Shown here piece by piece: positions 19,995-32,669 of a stretch of 64,000 nucleotides of DNA. The notes under the pieces were generated by a model, which had not been told where the DNA came from, ran no database searches, and was given only the letters and a program-made list of their open reading frames with translations. Source of the stretch: Halichoerus grypus (taxonomy: Eukaryota; Chordata; Mammalia; Carnivora; Phocidae); the NCBI RefSeq assembly GCF_964656455.1, contig NC_135717.1:140506308-140570307 (forward strand), in the 5' to 3' direction. The translations under genes were made by a program, and so were the position numbers. Numbering within the stretch: the stretch's first letter is position 1; each line of letters opens with the position of its first letter.

Positions 19995-20190
19995 TACAGA
20001 GTTAGCAACCATTAAAACAACCTAATTTTAGGATATTTCCATCACCCCAAAAAGAAACTTCATGCCCATTTGCAATCACACCCATTCCTATCCCTTGGCC
20101 CAAGGCCACTGTTAATCTACTTCCTGTCTCTATGGATTTGCCTAGAGATTCTAGACTTTGCATATCTGTATAGTCCTGTAATATGTGGCC
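19995..20190 (-). mobile_element. Old L1M 3' fragment, antisense
   Basis: Reverse L1M text: 'tttccatcaccccaaaaag', 'actgttaatctacttcctgt', 'ctctatggatttgcct'. It may be part of the same old insertion as 19030-19480. The sequence between them, with a weak MIR-like patch near 19850-19960, is unresolved. Confidence 0.6.
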
Positions 20191-20208
20191 TTAAAAAGTC
20201 TAATGTCA

Positions 20209-20445
20209 GGAAGCCTGGGTAGTTCAGTCGGTTAAGCATCTGACTTTTGATTTCGGCTCAGGTCATGATCTCAGGGTTGTGAGATCAAGCCCCCCCCCCC
20301 CCCCCCGTGAAGCTCCATGCTGGGCATGGAGTCTACTTAAGATCCTCTATTTCCCTCTCCTTCTGCCCCTCCCTGCCCCAAACCCCCTCCCCCCCACCCT
20401 CACCTTGTGTTCACTCGCACACTCGCTCTCAAAAAAAAAAAAAAT
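20209..20445 (+). mobile_element. CAN-SINE with internal poly(C)
   Basis: Older subtype ('gacttttgatttcggctcag'). A C run at about 20289-20306 replaces the usual 'gagccccgcg' text. A short TSD tctaatg is visible on both sides. Confidence 0.88.
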
Positions 20446-20830
20446 CTAATGCCAAATAAATTCCTAAAATAAATAGATATATTGAGTAATGAATCACTGT
20501 TTTGTGGGGGCAAAAGTCCATTGTTTACAATACTGTTTAATAGTTTCAGGAGTAGTTTTCGTCTTACTGTGGGGCCAGTGACAGGCAGTCTCAGGATCTC
20601 TGGGCCACTCCTGTCCCCCCTTTCCAGATTTCAGGTGCCTTCGGGCAAAGTGGAATGGCACCTGAGCTTTTGGAAAAGCTGATGGAAGAATTCTGTCGGT
20701 CTCCTTCAAACAGAACAATCCTGGCACTTGCTGTCTGACAGCTTTATCTCCTCTCTTCCCTGTTCATTGTCTCTTCACAGGAGGAACTCAGGGGACAAAC
20801 AAACCATTTAGCTTACTTTTTTGTTCCACT

Positions 20831-21014
20831 TTTTTTTTTTAATTTTTTTATTGTTATGTTAATCCCCATACATTACATCATTAGTTTTAGATATAGTGTT
20901 CCATGATTCATTGTTTGTGCATAACACCCGGTGCTCCATGCAGAACGTGCCCTCCTCAATACCCATCACCAGGCTAACCCATCCTCCCAACCCCCTCCCC
21001 TCTAGAACCCTCAG
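20831..21014 (-). mobile_element. 5'-truncated carnivore L1 3' end, antisense, young
   Basis: About 184 bp of L1 3' terminus in reverse: poly(T), 'cattacatcattagtttta', 'gtgttccatgattcattg', 'acccatcaccaggctaaccc'. The TSD tttgttccactttt at about 20820-20833 and 21015-21028 is essentially intact. Confidence 0.92.
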
Positions 21015-21029
21015 TTTGTTCCACTTTTA

Positions 21030-22140
21030 ATGTCCCTCGAGTCACTAATGATGTGCAATTTTCTCCTGAGATGGCCCGGGATGAATGTCAGAGTGCTCAC
21101 TGGCATGTCTTTCTGCTGGGCTCCAGGATAGGGCAAACTTTTGGCTTGGAAAACAGGAGAGCCTGGGCCACCAGGAGAACCCAGAGCCCAACAAATCCAG
21201 CCATGAGCAAACCATCTACATATACGTTTAAAATGCTTAGAGGGCAGTGTTCTTAGAAGTGATGACTTTCATCCTAGAATGAGCCCCTGCTTTCAACATC
21301 CTTTCTGACGATAACTTCTAAATCAGTATCTCTTTTCACGTGGAACACAGTTTACGTTCAAGGACAATTTTCTGGACTTCAGGGAACACCAGAGTGTAGG
21401 GATGAGCATTTGGGAGTGAAACACAAGCCCCACGGACAATGCTATTAAAAAAGGAAGACTTTTTTTTTTTTTTTTTTGGAAAATACTTCTAGCCAAGTCT
21501 TCTCATTCTCTAAGTTTCAAACACTTTGGAATGTTGCAAGAGGTTGTGTTTACCAAAAGTTAACCAACTGCCCTTCAGTTTAAAATGTTATTTCTACATA
21601 AATAAATCAATATTCTGACAAGGTACTCCCCTGAAGTTTTGCTTTCTGCTAGTGTTTAAGGAGAGAAGGGGGGGAAATTTCTGGAACCAGCACGTCAGGA
21701 ATAGTCTGTTCTTAATTGTATCTCAGTGTCAAAAAGTGAGATTAGAATTTAAAATAGGTCAAGAGTCTGGAGTTTTAGGTTTTGATTTTAGAACACGTTT
21801 TTCAACAGCATAAGTCAAAGAGGGAATGCAGACAGCCTTTGAAATACTTGCCTAATATAAAATCAACATCAATGTTTAACTTAGATTCTGAGGAGAGACG
21901 CGCACGCTCTGTTTGAGGTCACTGACTTTCTAAGTACTATCATACTGATATTTTGTTTATATTGAGGCCATGTTTGAAAATTACATGAGGGTTCTGGAAC
22001 CTGCATGTCACAGTAGCCTTGCCTAATTTGGGGGGGGGGAAGTCATTCATGTTTCTATTTGGTACACTGTATTTGCAAAGCTCTGTTACCTGGAAAAATC
22101 AGGTAGAGCAAAACTTACCATATTTAAATTCACATCTCGA
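21030..22140. other. Intronic stretch, no recognised element
   Basis: Contains a poly(T) at about 21462-21478 and a G run at 22029-22039. Nothing else recognised. Confidence 0.5.
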
Positions 22141-22144
22141 GTGT

Positions 22145-22345
22145 TTATATGAGCCAGGCACTGTGCTAAGTATGGAAGCTCATTTACTCCTCACAGCAAC
22201 ACTATGGGTAGGTATGATTATTATCCCAAATTCATAGACAAAGAAGCCGAAACTCAGAGAAGTTAGAAATCACACCTGGTCCTACAGCTAATGGGATGGC
22301 TGAAACTCAGATTTTTGTCTGACTCCCAAAACTCATCCTTTATGC
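22145..22345 (-). repeat. MIR remnant
   Basis: Well preserved reverse MIR: 'gagccaggcactgtgctaag', 'actcctcacagcaacactat', 'gaagccgaaactcagagaag'. Confidence 0.8.
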
Positions 22346-23689
22346 TAGACAGCCTCTGAGAATGAGGTTCTAGAGCCCTGTGCTAGGGATATTTTAATCT
22401 GCAAACCATGAACACACTGCACACGCCCTACAGTTTGTCTCCCTGACTCTGTTCTCCCAGCTCCCAGGCCACTACCCCGCTGTGTGTGGGAAGCTACAGC
22501 TGCCTGCCTGGGTTCGACACCCCTTATTCCCAAGTCTCTGAACTGCTCCCAAACTTTCTGGGTCAGTCTCTGTGGCAGAGATAAATCTGGGGAAGACCCC
22601 ACAGAAGAGCTCCAGGTTTCTGCTCCCAAGTCTCTCCATCCCATCCTCTGATGTGTTCCATTCCGTCATGCTGCAAGTTCCTGGAAACAGGAAATCATTG
22701 CTTCCATGCCTTTCTTTTGCTGCCTTTCCTTACGGCAGGAATGAGGATGAACAGGGAGCAGGATGGCCTACCTTGCAATCATACATAAAACACTAAAGAT
22801 TAAGGAAACATTTTAATGTTCTCCAAACAATGTTTAGATACACTTGAATGTAAGATTTTTTTTTTTTTTTTTGCGCTAAACAAGATACCTTTGTATGCTT
22901 AGAGTTCTCTAGGCCCCTGTGATTCACAAAGCAATCTTTAGAAGAAGCTCCTTATTAACACCCTATGAGGAAAATCACATATCGAGCTCTGCAGAATTAT
23001 ACAATTTTTGGTCATTGCTAAAATCATTTTTAAAGAGCCATCTGCCAAACATGGATGATTCCCCTATAAAATAATACAATTTGAAATATGGCACTGACTA
23101 TCCTTCTAGATTTCCATTTCAAAACTAACTCTTATGAGAAAAAGAGAAAGGACAGAAAAAGCATGAGCTACATCTCACAAAACCAGATGATTACTAAATG
23201 CATGCCATCCCGTTCCCAATTTATTCTTTCTTCAAATCCAAATGTTTCCTATTTTGAAGAAGACATTGTAGCATTCCCACCTAGAGGTTTTCATGCCATC
23301 TTTATAGGAGTTACTTTAACCAGTTTCACATACAACTTAGCCAAATTTTTAAATACTATTTATGTCAGGTCTGAATTTTAGTGGGATAACCAGCCTATAT
23401 GAAATGAGCAGTTGCTGGTATCGTTTTCAATCACAACTTTCAAAGCCCTGTACCAGTTGCTGCCAGGGCAGGATACCAGATCTAGCACCCTCTGTATCAG
23501 GTGATTTCTGGAGACCTTGATTCTCGCCACCCCCACACCCCCAAACCCAGCCTCTTCCACCTGCTAGCTTGCACTCCCTCTTCAGAAATTCCCTAATTTT
23601 GGCATTCCAATTGCTCACCAGTTTCCTTGGGAGGAAAAATAACTTACAAATTCAATTTAAATGTGAAATAAGTAAGTACATTAGCTCCG

Positions 23690-23845
23690 TGAAATCTCAC
23701 AAACTGTGTGATAGTTAGCTAAGTTTGCAAATGAAGAAACTGAGGCTCACCGAGGCTAAGACACTGGTCCAAAAATCACATAATGAGGAAGGAGTGACCA
23801 CATTAAAATCAATGGTTTGACTTGCTCCAAAGTCCACATTAATTA
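23690..23845 (-). repeat. MIR remnant
   Basis: Reverse MIR core: 'tgcaaatgaagaaactgagg', 'ctcaccgaggctaagacact'. Confidence 0.7.
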
Positions 23846-24012
23846 TTATTTCTTCTACTTTTAAATTCTTTTAGAACAAGGACTTCACATCAAATTCCTA
23901 GCACTGGGAGTTAGGAATGATTAGAGGAATATATAAGGGATGCTGGTAATGAACTCACAGACATGCAGCACATGACTCTGGTGGTCTTTTCTCTTTTAAA
24001 AATGGATTGAGG

Positions 24013-24211
24013 AGTTGGCTGGGTGGCTCAGTCAGCTAAGCATCCAACTTTTGATTTTGGCTCAGGTCCTGATCTCAAGGTTGTGCAATTGAGTCCCACA
24101 TGGAGGTCCATGCTCAGCGTGGAGTCTGCTGGAGATTCTCCCTCTCCCTTTGCCCCTCCACCTGTTCGCTCTTGCTCCCAACTCATGCACGCTCTAAAAT
24201 AAATCTTTAAA
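24013..24211 (+). mobile_element. CAN-SINE, older subtype
   Basis: Head gttggctgggtggctcagtc, body and AATAAATCTTT tail. 15-bp TSD aaaaatggattgagg at 23998-24012 and 24212-24226. Confidence 0.94.
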
Positions 24212-24229
24212 AAAAATGGATTGAGGTTT

Positions 24230-27200
24230 TTCCTGAAGAAGCAATCAGTATCAGAATGGCGCCTCTTTAAATTACATGCGAGTTTGAGTTCCTGTTCTTC
24301 CACTCCCGGTGTGGTAAATAAAAGGAAATTGTTTATCTCAGTCACTGTTACTCCAAATACAACAGGACTAATCCTGAAGATAGAAAAGAGCTGAGATGTA
24401 GCTAAATATTTAGCAAGGCTGATTTAGTTCAGAGCTGCTGTTTGGGGCATTTGGCTTGAGTCTGAGAGAAGTAATTACACCAGGATGTGTCGTACAAGTA
24501 AGTCATCAGGGGATGATTTCATGGCAAAACCCAGTACACAATCTCAAGGATCAAACCTCCTTTCAGATCCTCACGTTCTACACCTAATGAATTCAATGCC
24601 TTGGGCTAGAACATAAGTAACTGGGAGCAAAAAGCAGCTCATCATTGTAATTTCTACAGGAAGACAATGCTTGGGACATGGAGTGATCTCTGAGTGGAGC
24701 ACAGAGCCACTTGCCCAGCCATTAGTTAGAGTGCCAGGGCACCAAGTGGGAAGCAGAGGCTGGGAGCAGGTGGGGGAAGAGTGCGGAGCACTGTCTGTCT
24801 CCAGCCCAGGTGCTGACCGGCCATCTCTTCTGCACCACCCGGTCCAGCCCTGCCAACATTCTCTAAGAAAAGGCTTCAGGCTGCCACCTCTCTGGATAAA
24901 ATTGTATGCACCTGATTCAGAATTGAGCATGGAAATGGTTCGTATCCTCAATGCTAGCTCTGACAAACCTCAACCAAGATTGTGTAAACATTAAGCTCCA
25001 CTCTCTCAAAGAGTTTAAGACCTAAGTTATTCAAACGCATTCTGAGACTGTGACAATCAAGGACTAATCTATCCCCAAATAGAAACTGCTACTGACATCT
25101 TCTATGCCTCATCCTTCCAATTAAAAAGCTCTGAGATTACTTTCTTACTTAAAAGGTTGTGTCCGTTTGGATGATCTTTCATGGCCAATATATTTCAACA
25201 TGCATTAATTCACATTTGTCCCCCAAAATGTAGATCATTAAGCAAGTGAGGAGTTTAAGATTTATATGATCTCAGTTCTTCTGAGTGTCGCAGTGACTAT
25301 TATGAATATTGCCTCACATTTGCAGGACACCTCCATATGTGCTGGAGGCCACTGGACTCAGCCCTGTGCTTCTGAACCCAATTCTGCCCTCCCTCACGTC
25401 TCAGGGCTGTGGCCTCTGTGGTAGTCACCAATCAGATTTGGGCTCTCATAAAAGAACCAGAATCTCTTTCTCAGAGAGTGAGGGAACTGAGTAATTCGTG
25501 TCCATTTCAAATATCCATTTGAGGCAGCTCAGAATGACCTTCTGAAGACACTGAAGTCCAAATACAAAGAAAGGCATTCAAATGGCACATGGAAACCAAA
25601 AAGGACCCTCCCGACAGTGCTCAGTGTTGAAACAGATTATCTAAAAGAGCCTAGCTCTCTGGAGGGTTTTTAAAAATAAGAATTGGGACATGGGTCTGTA
25701 GTCCTGCTCCAAGGTAAGGGAATAGACAGGGCGATCTCTCTCATGGGATCTAGAAGTCTGGTGATTCACCAAAGAGGGTGTTTAAAAAGCAAAGTCATGA
25801 GAGAAACAGAACTATGGCATCAATCTAAATCAAGGCTTACATGGACTTTTTTTTTTTTAAAACTTTTAATTCCTCCCTGCATTTTCATAAGCCCTATCCC
25901 AGTAGGACATACCCTCTATGATTACTTTGACAAACAATGGTTTTGGTACTTAGGTTTTCAGTCTCTTTCAAAGTAAAGGATTTTTGACAGTGAAAAATAG
26001 CCGAAACTGATTCCCAAAGCTCTGGACCACAGTGATAGATTTGAGGAGTTGATTTAGCAAAGTGGGTTTCCATACATCAGCCCCTGGCTGTCTTTTGGGC
26101 CACTGCCCATGGGCAGCACAGTCTCCGTGGAAAGTTAGACAAATGCAATAAAAACAGGAGTCATGTCATGTTGACTTTCCTACCAGGTACCTTGTAAAGA
26201 AAGGTACCAGGTAAAAGTATTTTTTTTATTTTTTATGTTTAATGAGGGTTCTTGCAACAAAAAGAAAATTCTGTCCAGAGATGGGAAATTTCACATTGTA
26301 AAGAGTTCTTGCAAACAGAAGCACTAACAAGCTGAGCCTCCGGCCATCATATCTAAACTAGGAAGATAGTCATATTCGTGGATGCCAACCTACTCTAACT
26401 TATTTAAACATAGCAAAATGCACTCAGCATTCAACAGTAAGAAAATGGTTATGTACACTACCACTTAGTGGAATAGTAGACAGCCATTAGACATAATTAC
26501 ATTAAAAAATGCTTTCGTATGTTAGGCAGAAAAAGCAAAATATAGAATTTATATATATGCCTTAGTTGTGGGTCTTTTTAATATTTGCATACGGACAGAG
26601 ATAATTTGGGGATCTCTGAAAGTGAGAGTATTGTCTTAGGATGCCAAAGATATTTTTATTCCCATTTTTAACATACATATATAAATATAAATGCACACAC
26701 GCAACACACTTGACATGACAAGTGACCATGCTTTCAAAATTCAATCTAGTATATTCTGATTTCAGAACAGGCGTTTAAGTGCTCTACCATGAGTTGTAAG
26801 AAAATGGGGATCAACTCACCTAATCCCTCCTACATTCCCTTCTCTGCTCCGAATACCTTGATACCAGCTGCAATACAGACACATGAATGGGTTTCTATTT
26901 TAGCTTATGTTCAGCTGATGAGTTTCTTTCCCTTGTCCCAAATTAGTTTGCCCCAGAAATTTTCCCACAAATTATTCCAAAAAAGCATTCAGTATTTGCC
27001 CTTATGAAATTAGGAAACGGGAAGGTCAAAACAGATCAACATTTAAAATACGACCTAGAGGACCCCTGCAGAACTGCAGAGCTCAAGCTCCACAGAAGCA
27101 TCACTTATGTCCTATATCACACAAAGTAAGAAATCTGGAAAGGGCTAAGAAAAGCTGTGTGGCTGAAATAAAATCTTGACCAGCAAAGAGAAGTTTTGGT

Positions 27201-27380
27201 GGTGAATCTTGCCCCGCCCCACAGAGGAATGGGGCAAAATAACAAAATGAAGGCTTACCCCTTGGGTCAAAGCAGCAGCAAATATATTGTTAAAAGGCTT
27301 TCAACGCCTTTGAGATACCATCACAGAATCATATTGACCTAAAAGACTTCCCTTAAGCGTGGATTTTAAAACACTTGCAT
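24230..27380. other. 3.1 kb intronic stretch, mostly unclassified
   Basis: No gene or RNA seen. A diverged L1 3'UTR-like patch lies near 26405-26560. Overlapping ORFs at 24571-24994 on both strands have no recognisable domain. Confidence 0.45.
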
Positions 27381-27401
27381 TTTAAATGCCAGCTAAGTTC
27401 T

Positions 27402-27612
27402 GGGGTGCCTGGGTGGCTTAGTCTTTAAGCATCTGCCTTCAGCTCAGGTCATGATCCCAGGGTCCTGGGATCGAGCCCCACATGGGGCACCCTGCCCCAT
27501 GGGAAGTCTGCTTCTCCCTCCCCCACTCCCCCTGCTTGTGTTCCCTTTCTCACTGTGTCTCTCTCTGTCAAATAAATAAATAAAATCTTTTTAAAAATCT
27601 TAAAAAAAAAAA
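27402..27612 (+). mobile_element. CAN-SINE, young
   Basis: Complete element with AATAAATAAATAAAATC tail. Exact 18-bp TSD aaatgccagctaagttct at 27384-27401 and 27613-27630. Confidence 0.97.
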
Positions 27613-28304
27613 AAATGCCAGCTAAGTTCTATGATAAGTAGCCATCAAATCTGTCCTGCCTTCTCCTGGCCACCACAGGAAGCTCTTTGGTGGTTGGCAG
27701 GTTCCCCCCCACCACCACCATATACCCTGCCAATGGCAACCTAGTAACCTCCTTTGGACGTTCTGCTATAACATCTGAATCCCGCTTAAGTGTCAGGGGG
27801 AGTGAGGGACCTGAGAGAAGCCAAACTATTCACTCATTTCTCGAAGACTTTAACCTTCTGATAGCTTAGGAGATTGGGCTTCCCAGCTGTCCTACCAGAA
27901 GCTCAGGAAGGGAGACGTCCCAGGATTTACTGTGTCACTTTCTAAATCACAGTTTCAAAGTGTAACATAGAACACCCCCTTGGTGGGGAAAAGCTGTGTG
28001 GTGGATGAAAAGAAAAACAGCTTATCATCTCATTCTTGGTGGATGTGGTAAACAGACCATCAGATACTGAACAGGAAAAATACTGTTATGCACCTAATTT
28101 CATACCAAAAAAAAAAAAAAAAAAAGAATAGAACTTATTTTTGAGCTTGCTATTACCTTTTCAATGCCAAGTTCAGGTCTATTTGTAAATGCCAGCTTTG
28201 AGTAATTGAAAAACATCTATAAAATCATTTCCATGAAACCTACAGTTTATGAAAAGCAGAGAAAATATGGCCCATTTTGTGTAAGGCTTATGGTGTCCTC
28301 TTTT

Positions 28305-28590
28305 CCTTCTGATTTAGTGTGGCTGCAGAAGACTCATACAGTAAGAAGGGTCTTCATACTCAGGTAGATCTGGGTCCAAAGTGCCCCTGCCATTCATGAA
28401 CTGTGCCAACAGAAGTCAGCTAGCCTCTCATGCTCTTAATTTCCTTATGCATCAGATGGAGAATACAAAACCTCATCACAATGTCAATTATACCTCAATT
28501 AAAAAAAAAAAAAAAAACCTCATCACAGGCCATTATAATAAGATGCAGTAACGTGAGAACACCCAGAACTAGTAAGCATGAAATGAAGAC
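28305..28590 (+). repeat. MIR remnant, interrupted
   Basis: Forward MIR text 'caggtagatctgggtccaaa', 'ttatgcatcagatggagaat' stops at 28480 and resumes after 28527 with 'ggccattataataagatg' and 'gaacacccagaactag'. The break is the short insertion at 28481-28513. Confidence 0.65.
28481..28513 (+). mobile_element. Minimal L1 3'-tail insertion with TSD
   Basis: About 20 bp like an L1 3' end (atgtcaattatacctcaatt) plus poly(A), inside a MIR. It is flanked by the 14-bp repeat aaaacctcatcaca (28467-28480 and 28514-28527). Confidence 0.8.
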
Positions 28591-28594
28591 TAGC

Positions 28595-29710
28595 TCCCTT
28601 TTCTCCTTTTCCTTCATTTACAGTCTTGGGCAATTATAATTTACACAATAACTATTTGTGTTAAATTGCCTACTTCCTCTTTAAACTACAAAGATGCTAT
28701 TTATTGATAAAGGGAAAAAATAAAGCTTAAATCACGTGCCATTAAACATTTCCTGACAGTGTAGTCCAACAAAATGGGACAGAGCTCTTCTTGCCATTCA
28801 CAGAGAGTTAATTTTCATGTAATTATTGAAAAACTCAACTACTTGGACTTTTTACAAGGCCGATCACATTATGTTTCCTCTGCATGCTCTACGTTGGGCT
28901 CTTCAGTCTGAGAGGCCTGTGACAAGCTATAGTTAATAAGTTTTCCATGGTGTCAAAAGTAATAATATTAACGCACCGTTGTGAGTTAAATTAATTTTGT
29001 TTTGTGCACTGGCCTGCATAAACATGAGTGACATTTCGAAATATGATCAGGCAGGAACTGAGGAAGAGCCAAGTGGCAAGGCAGAATGAGACACGCTCAC
29101 TGGCGTGGGACAGCCAGCTGCATGCATTTGGGGACACAGGAAGAGAGGCACACGATATTATTAAAGCAAACATGGAGCGGGGGGTTGCTTTAGTTCATTT
29201 TGTCCCTTAAAAAAAAAAAAAAATCCTGGAGAGAGATTTTGTCTTTAGAGAAACTAGAGAGATGTTTGACATCCTGGCTCTCTATTCGGAAATGAAAGAG
29301 CATCTCTTGGCTAATCTCTGATTTCAAGTGTCTTCAACGCACAGATTTTTTTTCTTTGCCTGCAAGAGGCAGCTGATTGGTAATAGCTTTTAAATGGATG
29401 AGCGTCAAGTGGCTTTTTAAAGTCCTAATGGTTGTGTTTATTTCAGAGACTTCTTCAGATTCCCCCCCACCACCACCACCACATACCCTGCCAGTGGCAA
29501 CGATAAATATGCCGTCTGTACACAGTTAAGAGATACTGCTGAATCTAGAAAGAAAATATGTTACGATGACTCGGGGATCAGATGACTGAAGTGGCTGGTG
29601 TAATATCTTGTCTTTTTCCATTTGAGCTGTAGTATTTCAAATGTTGCAACCACAAATCAAATTATGAGGAAAATGAAGATTTCCCGATTAAAGTGGTTAT
29701 TATAAGTAGG
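28595..29710. other. Intronic stretch, no recognised element
   Basis: Unclassified apart from a short segment at 29460-29501 that repeats 27702-27741 (see findings) and a poly(A) at 29208-29222. Confidence 0.45.
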
Positions 29711-29731
29711 AGCTTTATAATCATTTGTACA

Positions 29732-30031
29732 AAATAATACATGTTAAAAAAAAAAAAAGGAAGAAGAAAAAGATAGCAGGAAGGGAAGAATGAAGGGGGG
29801 GAAATTGGAGGGGGAGATGAACCATGAGAGACAATGGACTCTGAGAAACAAACTGAGGGTTCTAGAGGGGAGGGGGGTGGGGGGATGGGTTAGCCTGGTG
29901 ATGGGTATTAAAGAGGGCAAGTTCTGCATGGAGCACTGGGTGTTACATGCAAACAATGAATCATGGAACACTACATCAAAAACTAATGATGTAATGTATG
30001 GTCACTAACATAATAATAATAAAAAAAAATC
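29732..30031 (+). mobile_element. 5'-truncated carnivore L1 3' end, sense, young
   Basis: L1 3' text: 'gatgaaccatgagagacaat', 'actctgagaaacaaactgag', 'gggttagcctggtgatgggt', 'atcaaaaactaatgatgtaa' and A-rich end. 17-bp TSD ttataatcatttgtaca at 29715-29731 and 30032-30048. Its 3' half is the same family as 20831-21014. Confidence 0.93.
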
Positions 30032-30288
30032 TTATAATCATTTGTACACTACATAGAACTCTATTACATGTTACATAGAATGTTCTATGGATACAACTAT
30101 GGAATAGTTTGAGGCTGTGTACCTCCTCAGACCCCAAGCTTGACAATTTAGGCTATTATCCTATTATAATAAGCCTCTACATTTCTTTCACGTATCTGTT
30201 AGCACTTTTTTTTCTGTCTGTTCAGAAGTACTATTGATAAGCCACCCAATTTTTAAACTTTTATATACAAGTTCCTCTGTCTCTAAAA

Positions 30289-30456
30289 AAAAAAAAAAAA
30301 ATAGAGTGTGGGTGAAGGGGAGAGGGAAAGAGAGAATCTTAAGCAGGCTCCACCCCCAGGGCAGAGCCTCATGCAGGGCTTGATCTCTAGACACTGAGAT
30401 CATGACCTGAGCCAAAATCAAGATCAGACACTTAACTGACTGAGCCACCCAGGCGC
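30289..30456 (-). mobile_element. CAN-SINE, antisense, tail lost
   Basis: Ends with actgagccacccaggcgcc, so the head is intact. On the tail side the expected T-run and 'attttattta' are missing, and an A-run (30285-30301) abuts the body. Possible TSD ctctaaaa at 30281-30288 and 30457-30464. Confidence 0.88.
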
Positions 30457-30524
30457 CTCTAAAAGTTTCTCTATTTTAATAAAATTAAGAGCACTCTATT
30501 CTGGGCTGTACATATTGTTTGATA

Positions 30525-30680
30525 ACCGCAGCCATCCCACATAATAGGAAAATATCACTACCATCATTTTACAAAGGAAACGTGAAGGGACTCCCCAAAG
30601 TCATATGACTATTAAGTTACAGAGGCTGTATGTTAGCTCAGGTCAGTCTAACTCCAAAGCGTATGCTCCAGGTGACACAT
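30525..30680 (-). repeat. MIR remnant
   Basis: Reverse MIR: 'catcattttacaaaggaaac', 'ccccaaagtcatatgact'. Confidence 0.65.
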
Positions 30681-30844
30681 TCCACAAAGACCCCTGCCTT
30701 GTTTCTTCCCAGCCATCAATCCATTATATGTACTAATTGCCTAAATAAGTGACTACATGTTTTATACCTTCTACCCTTATCTCAAATGAAATCACATCAG
30801 TAAAGGAAATGGCTCCTTTGTGGAAGACTTTTTTTCATTAACCT

Positions 30845-31320
30845 GATGGTGTAATTCAGCAAACACACATCTATCGATCATTCCATGCTGAACCCCGGTG
30901 TTATAGAGATGAATTAGACCTTGTTTCTCCCCTCAAGGAGTTCATAGGTGATGAGGAAGGGAGGTTGCTGTCTGGAAGTGGAAAGTTCAAATTCACTGTG
31001 AAAGTGAATTTGAAGTGGGTTATAAAGGATGACTGGGATTTCAACAAGTTGAGAATAAGGACTTTCAAGCAGAGGATGCTGGGTGAGCATTTGGACTATT
31101 CCGAGAACCAGATGCCTTGATCTGGCTAGGATCTAGTACATGTGAGAGGAAAATAATGGGGAAATGGGGTGGTGAGCCAGAAAAATAAGGGTAATATTTT
31201 AGGGCCTTGAATGTGGGGGTTAACATTTTATTCTCACAGTTGGGAATCAGAAGGATATTAAAGCTGCCAGTGGCTGGATCACTTGTGTGGTTTAGAAAAC
31301 TAATTCTTCGGCAATACAAA
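30845..31320 (-). repeat. L2-like remnant
   Basis: Reverse L2 features: 'ttctcccctcaaggagttca', 'tttcaagcagaggatgctgg', and the purine-rich sequence with 'gggccttgaatgtgggggtt'. Diverged. Confidence 0.5.
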
Positions 31321-31432
31321 GATTAACTGGGGTCTCTGGCCTCCATTTAGGAGATTGTTGCAGAGTGTATAAAACCATATGGCAGTGAAGAAAACTCAAA
31401 TTTGAAAACGTTTTTAAGAAATGTATTTACAG

Positions 31433-31618
31433 GGACACCTGGGTGGCTCAATCGGTTAAGTGATCGACTTTTGATTTTGGCTCAGGTCATGATCTCAGGG
31501 TGGTGGGATTAAGCGCCGTGCATCGGGCCCCATACTCAGCATGGAGTCTGCTTGTACCTTTCCCTCTGCTCCTACCCCTGCTCATTCTCTCTCAAATAGA
31601 TAAATAAAAGTTTTAAAA
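31433..31618 (+). mobile_element. CAN-SINE, older subtype
   Basis: Head ggacacctgggtggctcaat and AATAGATAAATAAAAG tail. Diverged TSD atgtatttacag (31421-31432) against atatacttacag (31619-31630). Confidence 0.92.
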
Positions 31619-32669
31619 ATATACTTACAGAACTTTGTTATCAACTAGACAGGTGGAGGCAGAGAACCATTGAAAATGATTCTAATTGTAGCTTGGTTGA
31701 CTGAGAAGTGAAGAAACAGGGCAATAAATGAAATTACAAAAAGAGATGCATTAATTTTAAGGAAAAACAGTAAGTTCTATTTTGGACACATTGATTAAAA
31801 CAGTTCATTTCTATTTAAGATATTTACACTATTTTCCCCCACCAATAACTTGCTTAATTTAAATGCTTTATATATAGTACCTAAGGTTTCCAAAATAGTG
31901 CTATCCCCATAATCAACTAACATTGCTTAATTTTATTTTCTACTGTGTCCTTACCAGTCTATTTGTGAGGAATTCAGAAAAATTAAGCTTACTGTAGTCA
32001 AAAGCCATATACTTATTCTAGAAAGAAAAGAAAAATTCCATAGGAAAAAAATGTCCTTAAGAACAGGAAACGGCCTTCATTCTTGCAGTCTAGGCTGGTA
32101 TATCTACAGGCTTCCTCATGAGTTTCCCGATTGCCATTTCTACTCTTCCCAGCTCAGCAGCCAGGTATAATAAACCACTACAACCTCCTGCTCCTTACTG
32201 TGCTGATCCAAGCTCAGGACCCCTGAAGAGTCCAGTGGGAGGCACAATCCAACCCATGTTCTACCCAAGGGTAGGAATCAATGGACTTCAACTTTGATAG
32301 ACACACTATGTGAGAAGATCCTGTGCCTCCCTGCAGAAGCAGAACCTAGGGAAGGGTCCAAGTGTGGGGAGATACACATCTTTGCATAGGCCTCTTTCCA
32401 GACCCCCTTCCTGACTGTCCATGTGCTCTTCTATGTATCCAAGAACAGTCTAGTAAGAGAGCTGACTAGAGGGCTGTGTCTATATAAACATTCACATGGC
32501 ATTATCCGTCCATCCATTAATACAACAAAAATATGAGTATCTGTTATGTGCCAGGCACTACACAGGGCACTAGGCAAGTAGGCAGCCCACAAAGATGGAT
32601 CAAATATCATTTTTAAAAATCCTTCTTAATTGTTAATGGATAGAAATGGTACTGAGAAGAATAAAATAA

